This document shows, one piece after another, positions 23,783 to 32,664 of a stretch of DNA of 64,000 nucleotides (its first letter is position 1; each line of letters opens with the position of its first letter). Location of the stretch: positions 29,063 through 93,062 of the forward strand of contig CBFIEM010000012.1 of NCBI GenBank assembly GCA_965661625.1, given 5' to 3'. The notes beneath the pieces are model-generated. The model saw only the letters and a list, made by a program, of their open reading frames with translations, did no database searches and was not told where the DNA came from. A program made the position numbers and the translations under genes. The DNA comes from GCA-2705995 sp965661625. GTDB taxonomy: Bacteria; Bacteroidota; Bacteroidia; Flavobacteriales_G; Salibacteraceae.

Positions 23783-25455
23783 ATTTGCTGAAAATAGTCC
23801 TTTAGAACAGCAGTGTTGTGATCTGGCGGTGTGCTTACTTCAATTACCTTAGGTCGACTTGTTTTAGTGCTTTCTGCCCAAGCTAGTGCAGACTCCAATG
23901 ATGCTCTATTTTCAACATGCTTATAGTTTAAATGAAAGCTTGATGCAATTCCTTCCATCTTAAATGGATGTCGCATTTCAAACAAGGCCAGGTGAGCAGC
24001 TGTGCTTGATGGCCCCGGGATAATATCGAAAATCCCTCCACCTGTGTTGTTGATTACGATGCAAGTTAGGTTGCCTTTGGCTATTGTGTTAAAAAAGGCA
24101 TTGGAGTCGTAAAGGAAACTGATGTCGCCTGTTATTAAGTAGTTTGATTCATCACTTTTCAAGGAATGGCCAACAGCTGTGCTTGAGGATCCATCAATTC
24201 CGCTGGTTCCCCGATTGCAGAAAAAAAGCTGATTTTTGTCCCAATTGAACAACTGGGCGTACCTGATTGGGCTGCTATTTGCCACATGTACTGTAGATTT
24301 TCTAGGGAGTTTTTCGTTGAGGATTTGAAATACTTCAAAATCCGACCAATGCTCAGTATGGAACGCATGGTGGTTTTTCTGTTTTAAAGCGTTCAATTGA
24401 TCCCACTTGCCGAAAAACTCTTCGCCTTTTTCATCAGCATGTTCTGTAAGTGCGAGTAAGGCAGTATTAGGATCCCCCATAAGGTGATGTGTTAGCTGCT
24501 GATACGTATCAGGAGCCGTTTCGAAAGTCGATAAATGAATATGTGCCGTCAACGACGATTTGCGTAAAAAAGCTTTAATTTTCTTTGAGACAATAGGACC
24601 TCCAAGCGTAATGAGCACATCAGGCCTTAATTCCTTTAATTCAGCTTCTCCTATGGAGTTAATTACGCGATCAATTGTTGTTACAAATGATGATTCATGA
24701 AGGTTGGATAGTGTTTCAGTGAGAACCACAGAATTGGTCTTTTTCTGAAGGGTATAGAGCGCTTCTTTTAGAACAGTATCGTGTGCTGGTAAAGCCCCAA
24801 TTAATATCATGCGCCTTTTTCCTGAAGCCCAAATTTTTTGCAGCTCGCTTAGTTGGTCTTTGCTCCAAGAAGTTGTGGAGCAAACTTGGTTTGTTATTGG
24901 TGGGAAAGATGTTGAATCTGGCACCTGATTATACAAGGGTTCTTCAAAAGGATAGTTGATGTGAACGGGGCCTTTATTCAATGCAGAACTATGGATTGCA
25001 CGTTGCATTTCACGCCTGTTATGCCACCTTGCATTTTTTGAATCGGCCTCTTGTATTAACTGAACACTCATCAAAACATGCTTGTCCAATACTCCGTTTT
25101 GCCTAATCGTTTGTCCATCCAATTGATCTATCCACTCTAATGGCCTGTCTGCAGAGAGCACAATTAATGGAATGTGCTGATAAAAAGCTTCTGCTACAGC
25201 GGGGTAATAATTAAGCACAGCACTTCCGCTCGTACAAATAACAGCAGCCGGTTTTTGTGTTGCTTGTGCAATGCCCAAAGCAATAAAACCTGCTGAGCGT
25301 TCATCAGGAACAGGGTGGCAGGTGAAAAAGGGGTCGTCATAAAAGCTTAGGCTTAGCGCTCCATTTCTTGAGCCCGGAGAAACTACAATAGATGAAATAT
25401 GGTGAGCCTTGAATACTGCAATTAAATCTTGAACTCCGGGTTTGTCCGATATCAT
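23779..25455 (-). CDS. menD: SEPHCHC synthase MenD
   Basis: Thiamine-diphosphate enzyme of 558 aa that joins 2-oxoglutarate (after decarboxylation) to isochorismate, the first committed step to menaquinone. The N-terminal Pyr domain shows VVSPGSRNGALSLSF and the cofactor-activating glutamate in VPDERSAGFIALG, then TSGSAVLNYYPAVAEAF and LSADRP. The C-terminal PP domain shows the metal motif as ITGDISFLYDSNAF and VINNTGGGIFDIIPG. Length is normal. It starts 12 bp after menF, and the pair is probably transcribed with the M43 protease gene upstream. Confidence 0.96.
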   Translation of the reverse strand: MISDKPGVQDLIAVFKAHHISSIVVSPGSRNGALSLSFYDDPFFTCHPVPDERSAGFIALGIAQATQKPAAVICTSGSAVLNYYPAVAEAFYQHIPLIVLSADRPLEWIDQLDGQTIRQNGVLDKHVLMSVQLIQEADSKNARWHNRREMQRAIHSSALNKGPVHINYPFEEPLYNQVPDSTSFPPITNQVCSTTSWSKDQLSELQKIWASGKRRMILIGALPAHDTVLKEALYTLQKKTNSVVLTETLSNLHESSFVTTIDRVINSIGEAELKELRPDVLITLGGPIVSKKIKAFLRKSSLTAHIHLSTFETAPDTYQQLTHHLMGDPNTALLALTEHADEKGEEFFGKWDQLNALKQKNHHAFHTEHWSDFEVFQILNEKLPRKSTVHVANSSPIRYAQLFNWDKNQLFFCNRGTSGIDGSSSTAVGHSLKSDESNYLITGDISFLYDSNAFFNTIAKGNLTCIVINNTGGGIFDIIPGPSSTAAHLALFEMRHPFKMEGIASSFHLNYKHVENRASLESALAWAESTKTSRPKVIEVSTPPDHNTAVLKDYFQQI

Positions 25456-25467
25456 GTAGTTGTCTTT

Positions 25468-26487
25468 TTAACGAATAAAGGTGCTCAATGTCTTGGCTTT
25501 ATTTACTGTTTCGTCCCACTCATGTTCAGGGTTAGAGTCAGACGTTAAACCTCCACCTAAGAACAAAGCTACACGATTTCGGAAGACCCGCATACAGCGT
25601 AGGTTTACAAATAAGGATGCGGAACCCGAAGTTTTAACAGGTCCAAGAAATCCTGTGTAGCACATTCTGTTATGAGGTTCGTTTTTGCGAATTGCAGCTT
25701 TTGCTCTTGCAACCGGCACGCCGCAAACAGCAGGTGTAGGGTGTATGGCTTTAAGAAATTGACCTGCCACTCTGCCATTGGCTTTAAAATGGAAATCAGT
25801 TTTCAAGTGAAACACGGGACCAGCATTTACTGTTTCCAGCTTGCTGCGCGTATGCTGTATTTGACATGATTTGAGGGTTTCTGATAGGAAATCAGCCACA
25901 TATTCTTGTTCAACTATTTCTTTATTGGTCCATGGTATTTGAGCATTAGCTTTGGTTCCAGCAAGGGCCATGGTATGCCAACTGAATCCGTTGCCAGATA
26001 GCAGCGTTTCGGGAGTGGCGCCTACCCAAGTGCCATGCTCTGAGGTGCGCATACAATAAACAAGTGCAGCTGGGTATGCATCACTCAATGCTTCTAAAAG
26101 CGGCTGTATTCCTTCAGGTCCTGAAAATGGGAGATGGTCTACTCGTGAGAGAATTACTTTTTCGAGGTGTCCACCTTTTAATTCAGAGATGTACGCTTTA
26201 GCAATGTGCTGATGGTCTGCATAATTAAGTTCTGGAATAGTTGATTGGGCAGGCTCTTCGTATGGTTGATCGCTCACAGATCCTGGTTCTATGAGTAATG
26301 CCTCTGTATCATTTTCAAAGGTTCCTACCACAAATCCAGTAACAGACAATGCTTCCTCAATAGGAATACGGCGGAGGTGTCCCATTTCACGAGCAATGCA
26401 ACTGAATTGTGCATCGCCTGGAATGCGGTAATAAGCAAAATCATTCCGGGTGCTTAATAGCCTATTTAGTTTAAGCTCAGACATCAA
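25468..26487 (-). CDS. menF: Isochorismate synthase
   Basis: A chorismate-binding enzyme of 339 aa that isomerises chorismate to isochorismate, supplying MenD. The C-terminal MST-fold core is clear: KVILSRV, GATPETLLS, LAGTKAN with the general-base region, HLKTDF, HPTPAVCGVP, RMCYTGFLGP and LFVNLRCMRV, followed by GGGLTSDSNPEHEW. The N-terminal half is short, as usual in Bacteroidota MenF. With menD downstream, a menaquinone role is much more likely than siderophore synthesis. The ATG overlaps the stop of the secreted M43 protease gene by 4 bp, an unusual coupling. Confidence 0.93.
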   Translation of the reverse strand: MMSELKLNRLLSTRNDFAYYRIPGDAQFSCIAREMGHLRRIPIEEALSVTGFVVGTFENDTEALLIEPGSVSDQPYEEPAQSTIPELNYADHQHIAKAYISELKGGHLEKVILSRVDHLPFSGPEGIQPLLEALSDAYPAALVYCMRTSEHGTWVGATPETLLSGNGFSWHTMALAGTKANAQIPWTNKEIVEQEYVADFLSETLKSCQIQHTRSKLETVNAGPVFHLKTDFHFKANGRVAGQFLKAIHPTPAVCGVPVARAKAAIRKNEPHNRMCYTGFLGPVKTSGSASLFVNLRCMRVFRNRVALFLGGGLTSDSNPEHEWDETVNKAKTLSTFIR

Positions 26488-27680
26488 TGGATTACCATTA
26501 GTTTTTTTACAATACGAGTAGAGTTAATGTCCAACTGAAGAACATATACCCCTGGTGAAAGTTTACTTGCATCAAAAGTAATTGGAAGTGCTGTCTGATT
26601 CGAAATGGAACGTTCAAATTGCAAATTGCCATCGATTCCCCAAACCGAAAACTTACCTTCCGAATAAGGGGGGATGATACAGTAAGTTGTGCCATTGCTC
26701 GGGTTTGGGTATACGTTAAAAGTGACCTTATTTGTGCTGCCGGGAGGAGTTAAACCTTCACTTTCGTAAAGCGAATAGCGCACATTGTGAATGATTGAAT
26801 CCATGAATCGTACTTGACCTGCCGTAAAGATGTTTTGGCAAGCATCATACGTGTAATCCATATAATTCATGTACATGTCTCCAGGGCCATCTGCGGCGCA
26901 ACTCCGCACAATTCCCGTTGGACATTCAGTATTTGGCATAGTTTGATTTGGTGTGTCACTAATTCCGTCATCATATGCACAGCCCGTTTGATCACCCCAT
27001 AAATGCTTCAATCCAAGCCAGTGGCCCACTTCGTGGGTAGTTGTTCTTCCCAAATTAAATGGAGAACGAGCCGTGCCAGACTTCCCAAAAGCGCGTGGGT
27101 CAAGTACAACACCATCTTGAACAATTCCAGCATTTCCGGGTAAAAAAGTGAATCCTAAAGTGCGGTTTCCAATGTAGCAAACCCATATGTTGAGGTAAAA
27201 CTTAGGGTTCCAAGCATCAAGTCCACCGCGAATGGTCTTGAAGTATGCGTCAGTTCCGCCAATACTATCTGTAGTAACTCTTCTTGATTGCAGGCCAGTA
27301 GTAGCATAACCCCCTGGAGAACGGGCGGCAAGTTGAAATTTCACAGCAATTCCTGCGGCACTATTGAAAAAGCGCAATGGTGTTTTAATCGTATCTGTGT
27401 TAAATCGGTTGAAATCTGCATTCAAGACTTGAACTTGTTCACGGACTTGATCTAAGCTATTGCTGTCTCCTTGATGCGTGTAAAGGTTATGCACTATTAC
27501 CGGAATGACAAGGGTGTCTGGGGCACTGAAAATGTTGGGTATATTTTCTTTTGAGGTGAGGAAGACCTCGTTTTCATTGAAAGTGGAGGGTGCGATAAGT
27601 CCGGTTCCACATCGATGTTGGGCAAGAACAGTGTAACTCGCCCATGTGAAAAACGTTAGCAGAGCCATTAGTCCTTTCAT
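26484..27680 (-). CDS. Secreted M43 (pappalysin/cytophagalysin-like) zinc metalloprotease with T9SS domain
   Basis: A 398-aa secreted metalloprotease. It has a signal peptide (LTFFTWASYTVLAQ), the metzincin zinc site HEVGHWLGLKH with ligands H216, H220 and H226 and catalytic E217, and a downstream Met-turn region MYMNYMDYTYDACQ around residues 269-282. From residue about 325 a T9SS type A domain follows (FNVYPNPSNGTTY to KKLMVIH). M43B family members of this kind are secreted peptidases of Bacteroidota. Its promoter element is at 27685-27692. The stop overlaps the menF start, so protease and menaquinone genes share a transcript, probably by chance of gene packing. Confidence 0.92.
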   Translation of the reverse strand: MKGLMALLTFFTWASYTVLAQHRCGTGLIAPSTFNENEVFLTSKENIPNIFSAPDTLVIPVIVHNLYTHQGDSNSLDQVREQVQVLNADFNRFNTDTIKTPLRFFNSAAGIAVKFQLAARSPGGYATTGLQSRRVTTDSIGGTDAYFKTIRGGLDAWNPKFYLNIWVCYIGNRTLGFTFLPGNAGIVQDGVVLDPRAFGKSGTARSPFNLGRTTTHEVGHWLGLKHLWGDQTGCAYDDGISDTPNQTMPNTECPTGIVRSCAADGPGDMYMNYMDYTYDACQNIFTAGQVRFMDSIIHNVRYSLYESEGLTPPGSTNKVTFNVYPNPSNGTTYCIIPPYSEGKFSVWGIDGNLQFERSISNQTALPITFDASKLSPGVYVLQLDINSTRIVKKLMVIH

Positions 27681-27684
27681 GTAA

Positions 27685-27692
27685 CAAATTTA
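27685..27692 (-). promoter_or_regulatory. Promoter -7 element of the M43 protease gene
   Basis: TAAATTTG on the minus strand fits TAnnTTTG and ends 4 bases before the ATG at 27680, suggesting a leaderless message. It is in a 62-bp divergent region shared with the response regulator gene. Confidence 0.5.
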
Positions 27693-27719
27693 ACCATATT
27701 GAGATTTCTCAAGTGCATA

Positions 27720-27738
27720 TAGATTTGCATTAATTTTG
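27720..27738 (+). promoter_or_regulatory. Two -7 elements upstream of the response regulator
   Basis: TAGATTTG (27720-27727) and TAATTTTG (27731-27738) both match TAnnTTTG. A TTG at 27699-27701 is spaced about 18 bases from the first. The second ends 4 bases before the ATG. Confidence 0.45.
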
Positions 27739-27742
27739 GAAC

Positions 27743-28438
27743 ATGAAACAGCGTGTTCTGGTAGTAGAAGATGAAGAATCAATTCGAGAAGCATTAGTCC
27801 TGAACTTGGAGATGGAGAATTATGCGGTCTCGATTGCAATTGATGGTGAAGAGGCTATCCGGCAGTTTAGACAAAACAGATTTGACCTTATAGTTTTGGA
27901 TGTAATGCTTCCCAAAATAGATGGATTTCAAGTTTGTCAAACCATTCGACTAGAAAATAACAGGGTACCTATACTTTTTTTGACAGCAAAGAACACTGCA
28001 CAAGATCGCATACAAGGACTTAAATTAGGAGGCGACGATTACCTTCCTAAACCTTTTAATCTGGAGGAGTTTTTATTGCGCATTGAGAAATTACTCGCAC
28101 GGAGCTCAAACAGTATGACTTCCGGATTGGATTCATACGCTTTCGGTGGTCATAAAATAGATTTTACGACCTATCAAGCATCCTTGAGTGATGGAAGTTC
28201 TAAAGAGCTTTCTAAAAAAGAAGCAATGCTTTTAAAACTGATGATTGAACGTCAGGGTGAAGTGGTGTCGCGAGAAATGATACTAGAATCTATTTGGGGA
28301 TATGATGCTTACCCTTCAACGCGCACAATCGATAATTTTATTTTGGCATTTAGAAAGTATTTCGAAAAAGACCCCAAGAGCCCAGTTTACTTTCATTCGG
28401 TTAGGGGAGTCGGTTACCGATTTGTTAACCCAACTTAA
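27743..28438 (+). CDS. OmpR-family DNA-binding response regulator, orphan
   Basis: A 231-aa two-component response regulator. The receiver domain (about 1-120) has the acidic pocket VVEDEES, phosphoacceptor D53 in LIVLDVMLPKIDG, the switch Thr in LFLTAK, and K103 in DDYLPKPF. The C-terminal winged helix (about 130-230) matches Trans_reg_C: KEAMLLKLMIERQGEVVSREMIL and PSTRTIDNFILAFRKYFEKD, with RGVGYRF. It resembles the RprY type of Bacteroidota. No histidine kinase is adjacent, since the next gene (mltG) is convergent with a 4-bp overlap, so the partner is encoded elsewhere. Target genes unknown. Confidence 0.93.
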   Translation: MKQRVLVVEDEESIREALVLNLEMENYAVSIAIDGEEAIRQFRQNRFDLIVLDVMLPKIDGFQVCQTIRLENNRVPILFLTAKNTAQDRIQGLKLGGDDYLPKPFNLEEFLLRIEKLLARSSNSMTSGLDSYAFGGHKIDFTTYQASLSDGSSKELSKKEAMLLKLMIERQGEVVSREMILESIWGYDAYPSTRTIDNFILAFRKYFEKDPKSPVYFHSVRGVGYRFVNPT

Positions 28439-29466
28439 CGGATATTTTCCCGCCTCAAAAAGGCTTGATACATCTTGCGATTACGCTCGTGTTCGCGGTA
28501 ATTTGATGCGAAATTGTGATATCCGTTGTAGTTTGGTTGAGCGCACATGTAAATGTAAGTGTGCTTTTCATGATTTAATACTGCTAACATTGCTTGTTGG
28601 GTAGGCATTGCAATAGGGCCTGGGGGGAGTCCAACTATGCGATAGGTATTATATGGAGAATCCACTTTGAGGTCCTTTAAATAGATGCGTTTTTTCGAGG
28701 GGTCACCCAATGCAAATTTCACCGTAGGATCCGCTTGTAGCTTCATGTTTCGCTTGATGCGATTGATGTAAAGTCCTGCAACTATCGGCATTTCATCCTG
28801 TTTATTGGTTTCCGCCTGAACAATCGAGGCTAGTGTCGCTACTTCGCTTTGAGAAAGACCAATTTTCTTTGCGCTGCTTTTACGAGTTTGGTTCCAAAAA
28901 GATCGGTATTCCTTTGCCATGCGAGTGAGGAATTCTTCAGGTGTTGTATTCCAATAAAACTCATAGGTGTTGGGTATAAACAGGCTAATGAATGTGGACT
29001 GGTTAAATCCGTATTTTGCCTGAATACTCGGGTCTGAAAAAGCATGGTAAAATGCAGTAGAATCAGGCTCTAAATAAGCGCCAATTTTCCCCGCCAATTC
29101 ATTGAGGTCAGAACTTGTTGAAAAAGTCAGCTTTAAAGGCGTGTTAGCAGAACGCAAGGTGTTGACCAATTCATTATTACTCATTTCCTCGTCAATAGGA
29201 AATCTGCCGGGTTTTACATTTTCAGGATATTTCTTTAACGATGCAACCCAATCAAAGCTAGCTGCATCATGCACTACTTTTTTTCGTTGCAGTTCGTTTA
29301 GTACCCATTGGTAATCTGCATCCGATGGTATATAGAAATAGTGATCATCAGCCTCACCAAGAATGACATTATTTGTTCTAAAAATCAACGCGTAATAATG
29401 CCATCCAGTCCAGCCTAAAGTAATAATGACAAGCGTGAAAATGCTTATGAAGATTTTGCGAATCAT
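28435..29466 (-). CDS. mltG: Endolytic peptidoglycan transglycosylase MltG
   Basis: YceG-like protein of 343 aa. It cleaves nascent glycan strands in the periplasm and so limits strand length. It has an N-terminal transmembrane helix (IFISIFTLVIITLGWTGW), a LysM-like subdomain (residues about 40-110), and the catalytic domain with the Glu in SIVQAETNKQDEMPIV, GLYINRIKRNMKLQADPTV, SPYNTYRIVGLPPGPI, and YMCAQPNYNGYHNFA. The gene begins 3 bp after dapF, so wall-precursor synthesis and glycan processing share an operon. Confidence 0.95.
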   Translation of the reverse strand: MIRKIFISIFTLVIITLGWTGWHYYALIFRTNNVILGEADDHYFYIPSDADYQWVLNELQRKKVVHDAASFDWVASLKKYPENVKPGRFPIDEEMSNNELVNTLRSANTPLKLTFSTSSDLNELAGKIGAYLEPDSTAFYHAFSDPSIQAKYGFNQSTFISLFIPNTYEFYWNTTPEEFLTRMAKEYRSFWNQTRKSSAKKIGLSQSEVATLASIVQAETNKQDEMPIVAGLYINRIKRNMKLQADPTVKFALGDPSKKRIYLKDLKVDSPYNTYRIVGLPPGPIAMPTQQAMLAVLNHEKHTYIYMCAQPNYNGYHNFASNYREHERNRKMYQAFLRRENIR

Positions 29467-29469
29467 GAG

Positions 29470-30249
29470 CTAGTCATTCGAATAATTACCATTAAAAACA
29501 TGGGTTGCTGGACCAATGAGCCAAATATTACTATAGCCATCTTGAGTATTATCAAACCTTACCATAAGTTCTCCACCTTGAACATGCATGAACACCTCAT
29601 TGCTGCTAGCAATTCCACTGCGATGTGCAGCTAAGGCAACGGCAGTAACTCCGGTGCCGCATGAAAGGGTCTCGTCTTCAACACCGCGCTCATAGGTGCG
29701 AACCATCAAGCCACCAGCCTTCGGTGCAACAAAATTCACGTTTGTGCCGTGTTCTTTAAAACGGGTATTGTACCTGATGGCGTGAGCATCATCAACCAGG
29801 TTTAAGGTGTCTAAACTATCCTTGAATGCTACAACATGTGGGCTTCCCGTATCTAAAAACCAACTGCCATCGTCGAGGTGTTCAAGCTGACTCACATCCA
29901 CCATGCGTAATGCAACTCCTTCTTCTGAAATACGGGCTTCATGAAGACCATCGATGGCCTCGAAAACACAGTTTTGCTGAATTACGCCAAGTTGAAACGC
30001 AAAGTCCACTAAACATCGTCCTCCATTTCCACACATGCTACTCGTCCGACCATCAGAGTTGAAATAAACCATGGTAAAGTCATGCGCTGAACTTGGTCTA
30101 AGAAGCATGAGTCCATCTGCCCCAATACCAAACTTCCGGTCGCACATGCGTTGAATTAATTGTTGATTGGTGTGGTCGAATGTAACAGAACGATCATCAA
30201 TAATGATGAAGTCATTTCCCGTTCCCTGGTATTTTTGAAATTGCAGCAT
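29470..30249 (-). CDS. dapF: Diaminopimelate epimerase
   Basis: A 259-aa epimerase converting L,L- to meso-diaminopimelate for lysine and peptidoglycan. Both active-site cysteines are present: SSMCGNGGRC (first half) and ETLSCGTGVTAVAL (second half), with the substrate segments YQGTGNDFI and NFVAPKAGG. I chose the ATG at 30249 (MLQFQKYQG), the normal DapF start; an ATG at 30261 adds four residues. Either way it overlaps the end of the upstream gene by 38-50 bp, implying translational coupling. Operon order is hypothetical protein, dapF, mltG. Confidence 0.96.
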   Translation of the reverse strand: MLQFQKYQGTGNDFIIIDDRSVTFDHTNQQLIQRMCDRKFGIGADGLMLLRPSSAHDFTMVYFNSDGRTSSMCGNGGRCLVDFAFQLGVIQQNCVFEAIDGLHEARISEEGVALRMVDVSQLEHLDDGSWFLDTGSPHVVAFKDSLDTLNLVDDAHAIRYNTRFKEHGTNVNFVAPKAGGLMVRTYERGVEDETLSCGTGVTAVALAAHRSGIASSNEVFMHVQGGELMVRFDNTQDGYSNIWLIGPATHVFNGNYSND

Positions 30250-30940
30250 TACGAATAGCATCCAAGTGTAGAATGGCTCCGGAGTCCGCCACTTGCTTTA
30301 ACGGAGCGAATTCAAACGACTCATTTAATTTGTAATAAACGTTTATGTTGCGAAGGTACAACGCGTCGTTGAATTCAACCACTTGAGCAAAGCTATCTAC
30401 GGTTAGTCCAAAAAGAAGGATGCTCTTGTTGGCAAACTTGTACCCTTTGCTATTGAGAGGGGACTCCCAATAATCTAAGCGATAAACAGCTTCCTTAATG
30501 TTCTGAATATCTGCAAGTTTTTGTTCAATAGAATCGGCAGAAAGGGAGTCTGATTGATCAATTTCGCTGACCTTTTTGATGAGCATAGAAGCAATAAGTA
30601 CATCTTCTTTTACGATAATTTCTTCTGGTAGGGGGGAGGGCTCTAAAGTGTCTATAGGTTTTGGAGTTGGAACCGAGTCTGATGAGCTGATTTGCGGAAC
30701 ATCGCGTTTTAACGCTGCAATTTCTAAATCAATCTCTTTTCGGGCTTGCTCACGAATGCGCTGACGATCATGATTACTGGTGGTTCGAGCAGCTGGAATT
30801 TCCTGCTCGGCAGTTAGGTGTGGTTTAGCCTTCTGTTGAATTGGTTTTAGGTCTATTAGCGAAAGAAGTATGAAAAAGATCGATGCGGATATAAACCCAA
30901 CAACAAACCAAATCAGCGAAGATCTTTTTTCAATTCTCAT
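30212..30940 (-). CDS. Hypothetical single-pass membrane protein with coiled-coil stretch
   Basis: A 242-aa protein not recognised as any named family. Residues about 7-28 form a transmembrane helix (SLIWFVVGFISASIFFILL). Then comes a charged helical stretch (NHDRQRIREQARKEIDLEI) and a Pro/Ser/Glu-rich linker, and a C-terminal region (residues about 155-235) with mixed alpha/beta character (KGYKFANKSILLFGL, NVYYKLNESFEFAPL). It is the first gene ahead of dapF and mltG and overlaps dapF, so a role in the cell envelope is plausible but unproven. The ATG at 30940 is supported by a promoter-like TACTTTCG at 30946-30953; an ATG at 30976 would lie upstream of the transcript. Confidence 0.65.
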   Translation of the reverse strand: MRIEKRSSLIWFVVGFISASIFFILLSLIDLKPIQQKAKPHLTAEQEIPAARTTSNHDRQRIREQARKEIDLEIAALKRDVPQISSSDSVPTPKPIDTLEPSPLPEEIIVKEDVLIASMLIKKVSEIDQSDSLSADSIEQKLADIQNIKEAVYRLDYWESPLNSKGYKFANKSILLFGLTVDSFAQVVEFNDALYLRNINVYYKLNESFEFAPLKQVADSGAILHLDAIRNAAISKIPGNGK

Positions 30941-31074
30941 GTATACGAAAGTAGTTGAAATCAGCGTGCTGAACAATGCATTTTATGCAGGTGTGAGGTT
31001 AACACTTTTTAACAGCGTTTCCGCAACAAATCCCATGCGAAGGCGTCAATTTTATAGTTCAAAAAACACAAACT

Positions 31075-32544
31075 ATGAAACAGCTATTTCTTTCAATTTC
31101 AGCAGCCATGATCGGAGGAGTCGTGTCATTGGCTGCATACGATTACATTCAAGAAGACCATCCTAGAACAAACCTAAATTCAGTCAAATCCGTGCAACCT
31201 GATCATCAGGCTGTTTTTACGAATTTGGAAACCCCCAACACATTTGATGCTCCGGATATGGCGGCAGCAGCAGAGAATAGTGTGCATGCTGTTGTTCATG
31301 TTAAAAGTACCGCTCCAGGGCAAAAATACTATCAAGTGGATCCATTGCGCTACTTTTTTTACGGTGATAAAGGTGACCTCAAACAGGGGAGGCCGCAGGT
31401 TGGTTTTGGATCCGGTGTAATCATTTCCTCTGATGGCTTTTTAGTAACCAATAACCATGTCATTGAAGGTGCTCAGAAAATAGAAGTAACCCTTAACGAT
31501 AATCATGTTTATGAAGCCGAGCTAATCGGTACGGATCCATCTACAGATATCGCCTTGCTAAAAATAAATGCTGAAGGCCTGCCGTATATTCCGTATGGTG
31601 ACAGTGATGCACTTCGTCTTGGAGAGTGGGTGCTTGCAGTAGGAAACCCATTTAACCTAACCTCTACGGTAACCGCAGGGATAGTTTCTGCAAAAGGCAG
31701 GAATTTAGGTTTGCTTCAAAAGAAGTCGAAAGATCAGGTTCCTTTGGAGAGCTTTATACAAACAGATGCGGCTGTTAACCCTGGAAATAGTGGAGGCGCA
31801 TTGGTGAACGCACATGGTGAGCTTGTAGGTATTAATACAGCTATAAAATCAAATACCGGTTCATATGCAGGCTATTCGTTTGCGGTTCCTGTTAACCTGG
31901 TAAGTAAGGTAGTTGACGACCTCGCGAATTATGGCATGGTTCAACGCGCATTTATAGGTGTTGGAATTAGAAATGTTACACAAGAATTGGCAGATGAAGA
32001 GGGCTTAGAGTCACTGAAGGGAGTTTATGTTACAGGATTAAGTGAGAATGGTGCTGCTGCTGATGCGGGTATCGAACAAGGCGATGTTATTCGCAGCGTT
32101 GAAGGAGTTAGCGTATCGGATGTGCCTGCTTTACAAGAGCAAATAGGCCGTTACCGTCCTGGAGACGTGGTAGCATTGGAGATAGAGCGAAATAATAAAC
32201 TTCAAACGTTAAGCTTAACACTTCGTAACCGTTTTGGTGAAACGAGCATTGTTGAGTCAAGTGAAGCTTCAATTGAAGAGGTAGTAGGAGCCGAGTTTAA
32301 AGTGCCTGATCCAGAATTGCTCAATAAGCTTGAACTGAAATCAGGCGTACAGGTAAAGGCCGTTTATCCTGGAAGGTTTAGAAATGCTGGTGTGCGAAAT
32401 GGGTTCGTAATTACACATGTAGATAAGTCAGCTGTTGGCGAAAAGGACGAGTTAAGTAAACTGCTTAAAGCTGCTACTGGTGGAGTGCTAGTTGAAGGTG
32501 TTTATCCAGATGGTACTAAGAGCTATTATGGTGTTGGTTTGTAG
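31075..32544 (+). CDS. degP: HtrA/DegP-type periplasmic serine protease with two PDZ domains
   Basis: A 489-aa Do-like protease that degrades or refolds damaged periplasmic proteins. It has an N-terminal signal or anchor segment (LSISAAMIGGVVSLAAYDYI), then a trypsin-like domain with triad H128 (TNNHVIEG), D158 (STDIALL) and S239 (NPGNSGGALV). PDZ1 spans about 290-380 (GVYVTGLSENGAAADAGI, GDVIRSVEG) and a second, shorter PDZ-like domain about 410-489 (VKAVYPGRFRNAGVRNGFVI). The C-terminus ends YYGVGL. A plus-strand terminator follows within 30 bp, so it is transcribed alone. The degP symbol is by family; degQ/degS-like roles cannot be separated here. Confidence 0.93.
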   Translation: MKQLFLSISAAMIGGVVSLAAYDYIQEDHPRTNLNSVKSVQPDHQAVFTNLETPNTFDAPDMAAAAENSVHAVVHVKSTAPGQKYYQVDPLRYFFYGDKGDLKQGRPQVGFGSGVIISSDGFLVTNNHVIEGAQKIEVTLNDNHVYEAELIGTDPSTDIALLKINAEGLPYIPYGDSDALRLGEWVLAVGNPFNLTSTVTAGIVSAKGRNLGLLQKKSKDQVPLESFIQTDAAVNPGNSGGALVNAHGELVGINTAIKSNTGSYAGYSFAVPVNLVSKVVDDLANYGMVQRAFIGVGIRNVTQELADEEGLESLKGVYVTGLSENGAAADAGIEQGDVIRSVEGVSVSDVPALQEQIGRYRPGDVVALEIERNNKLQTLSLTLRNRFGETSIVESSEASIEEVVGAEFKVPDPELLNKLELKSGVQVKAVYPGRFRNAGVRNGFVITHVDKSAVGEKDELSKLLKAATGGVLVEGVYPDGTKSYYGVGL

Positions 32545-32567
32545 TTTTTGAAAAACATGAGGTTAAG

Positions 32568-32594
32568 AAGGAGCTGAAAAACAGCTCCTTTTTT
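32568..32594 (+). terminator. Intrinsic terminator of the HtrA protease gene
   Basis: A perfect 9-bp stem AAGGAGCTG/CAGCTCCTT with an AAAAA loop, followed by four further T. It starts 23 bases after the protease stop and separates it from the GAPDH promoter. Confidence 0.88.
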
Positions 32595-32620
32595 GTTTAT
32601 CCTACAGATGGTAATAATTT

Positions 32621-32628
32621 TATCTTTG
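32621..32628 (+). promoter_or_regulatory. Promoter -7 element of the GAPDH gene
   Basis: TATCTTTG fits TAnnTTTG and lies 36 bases before the ATG at 32665. It also excludes the in-frame ATG at 32593, which lies before the transcription start and next to the terminator. Confidence 0.55.
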
Positions 32629-32664
32629 CCGCCGAATTATCATTCTGAAACCAAATTTTTTAAA

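Noticed and set aside
28302..28604. 100-codon plus-strand frame across the end of the response regulator and start of convergent mltG.
   Set aside because: It overlaps two certain genes in other frames and has Cys/Arg-rich, low-complexity composition unlike a protein.
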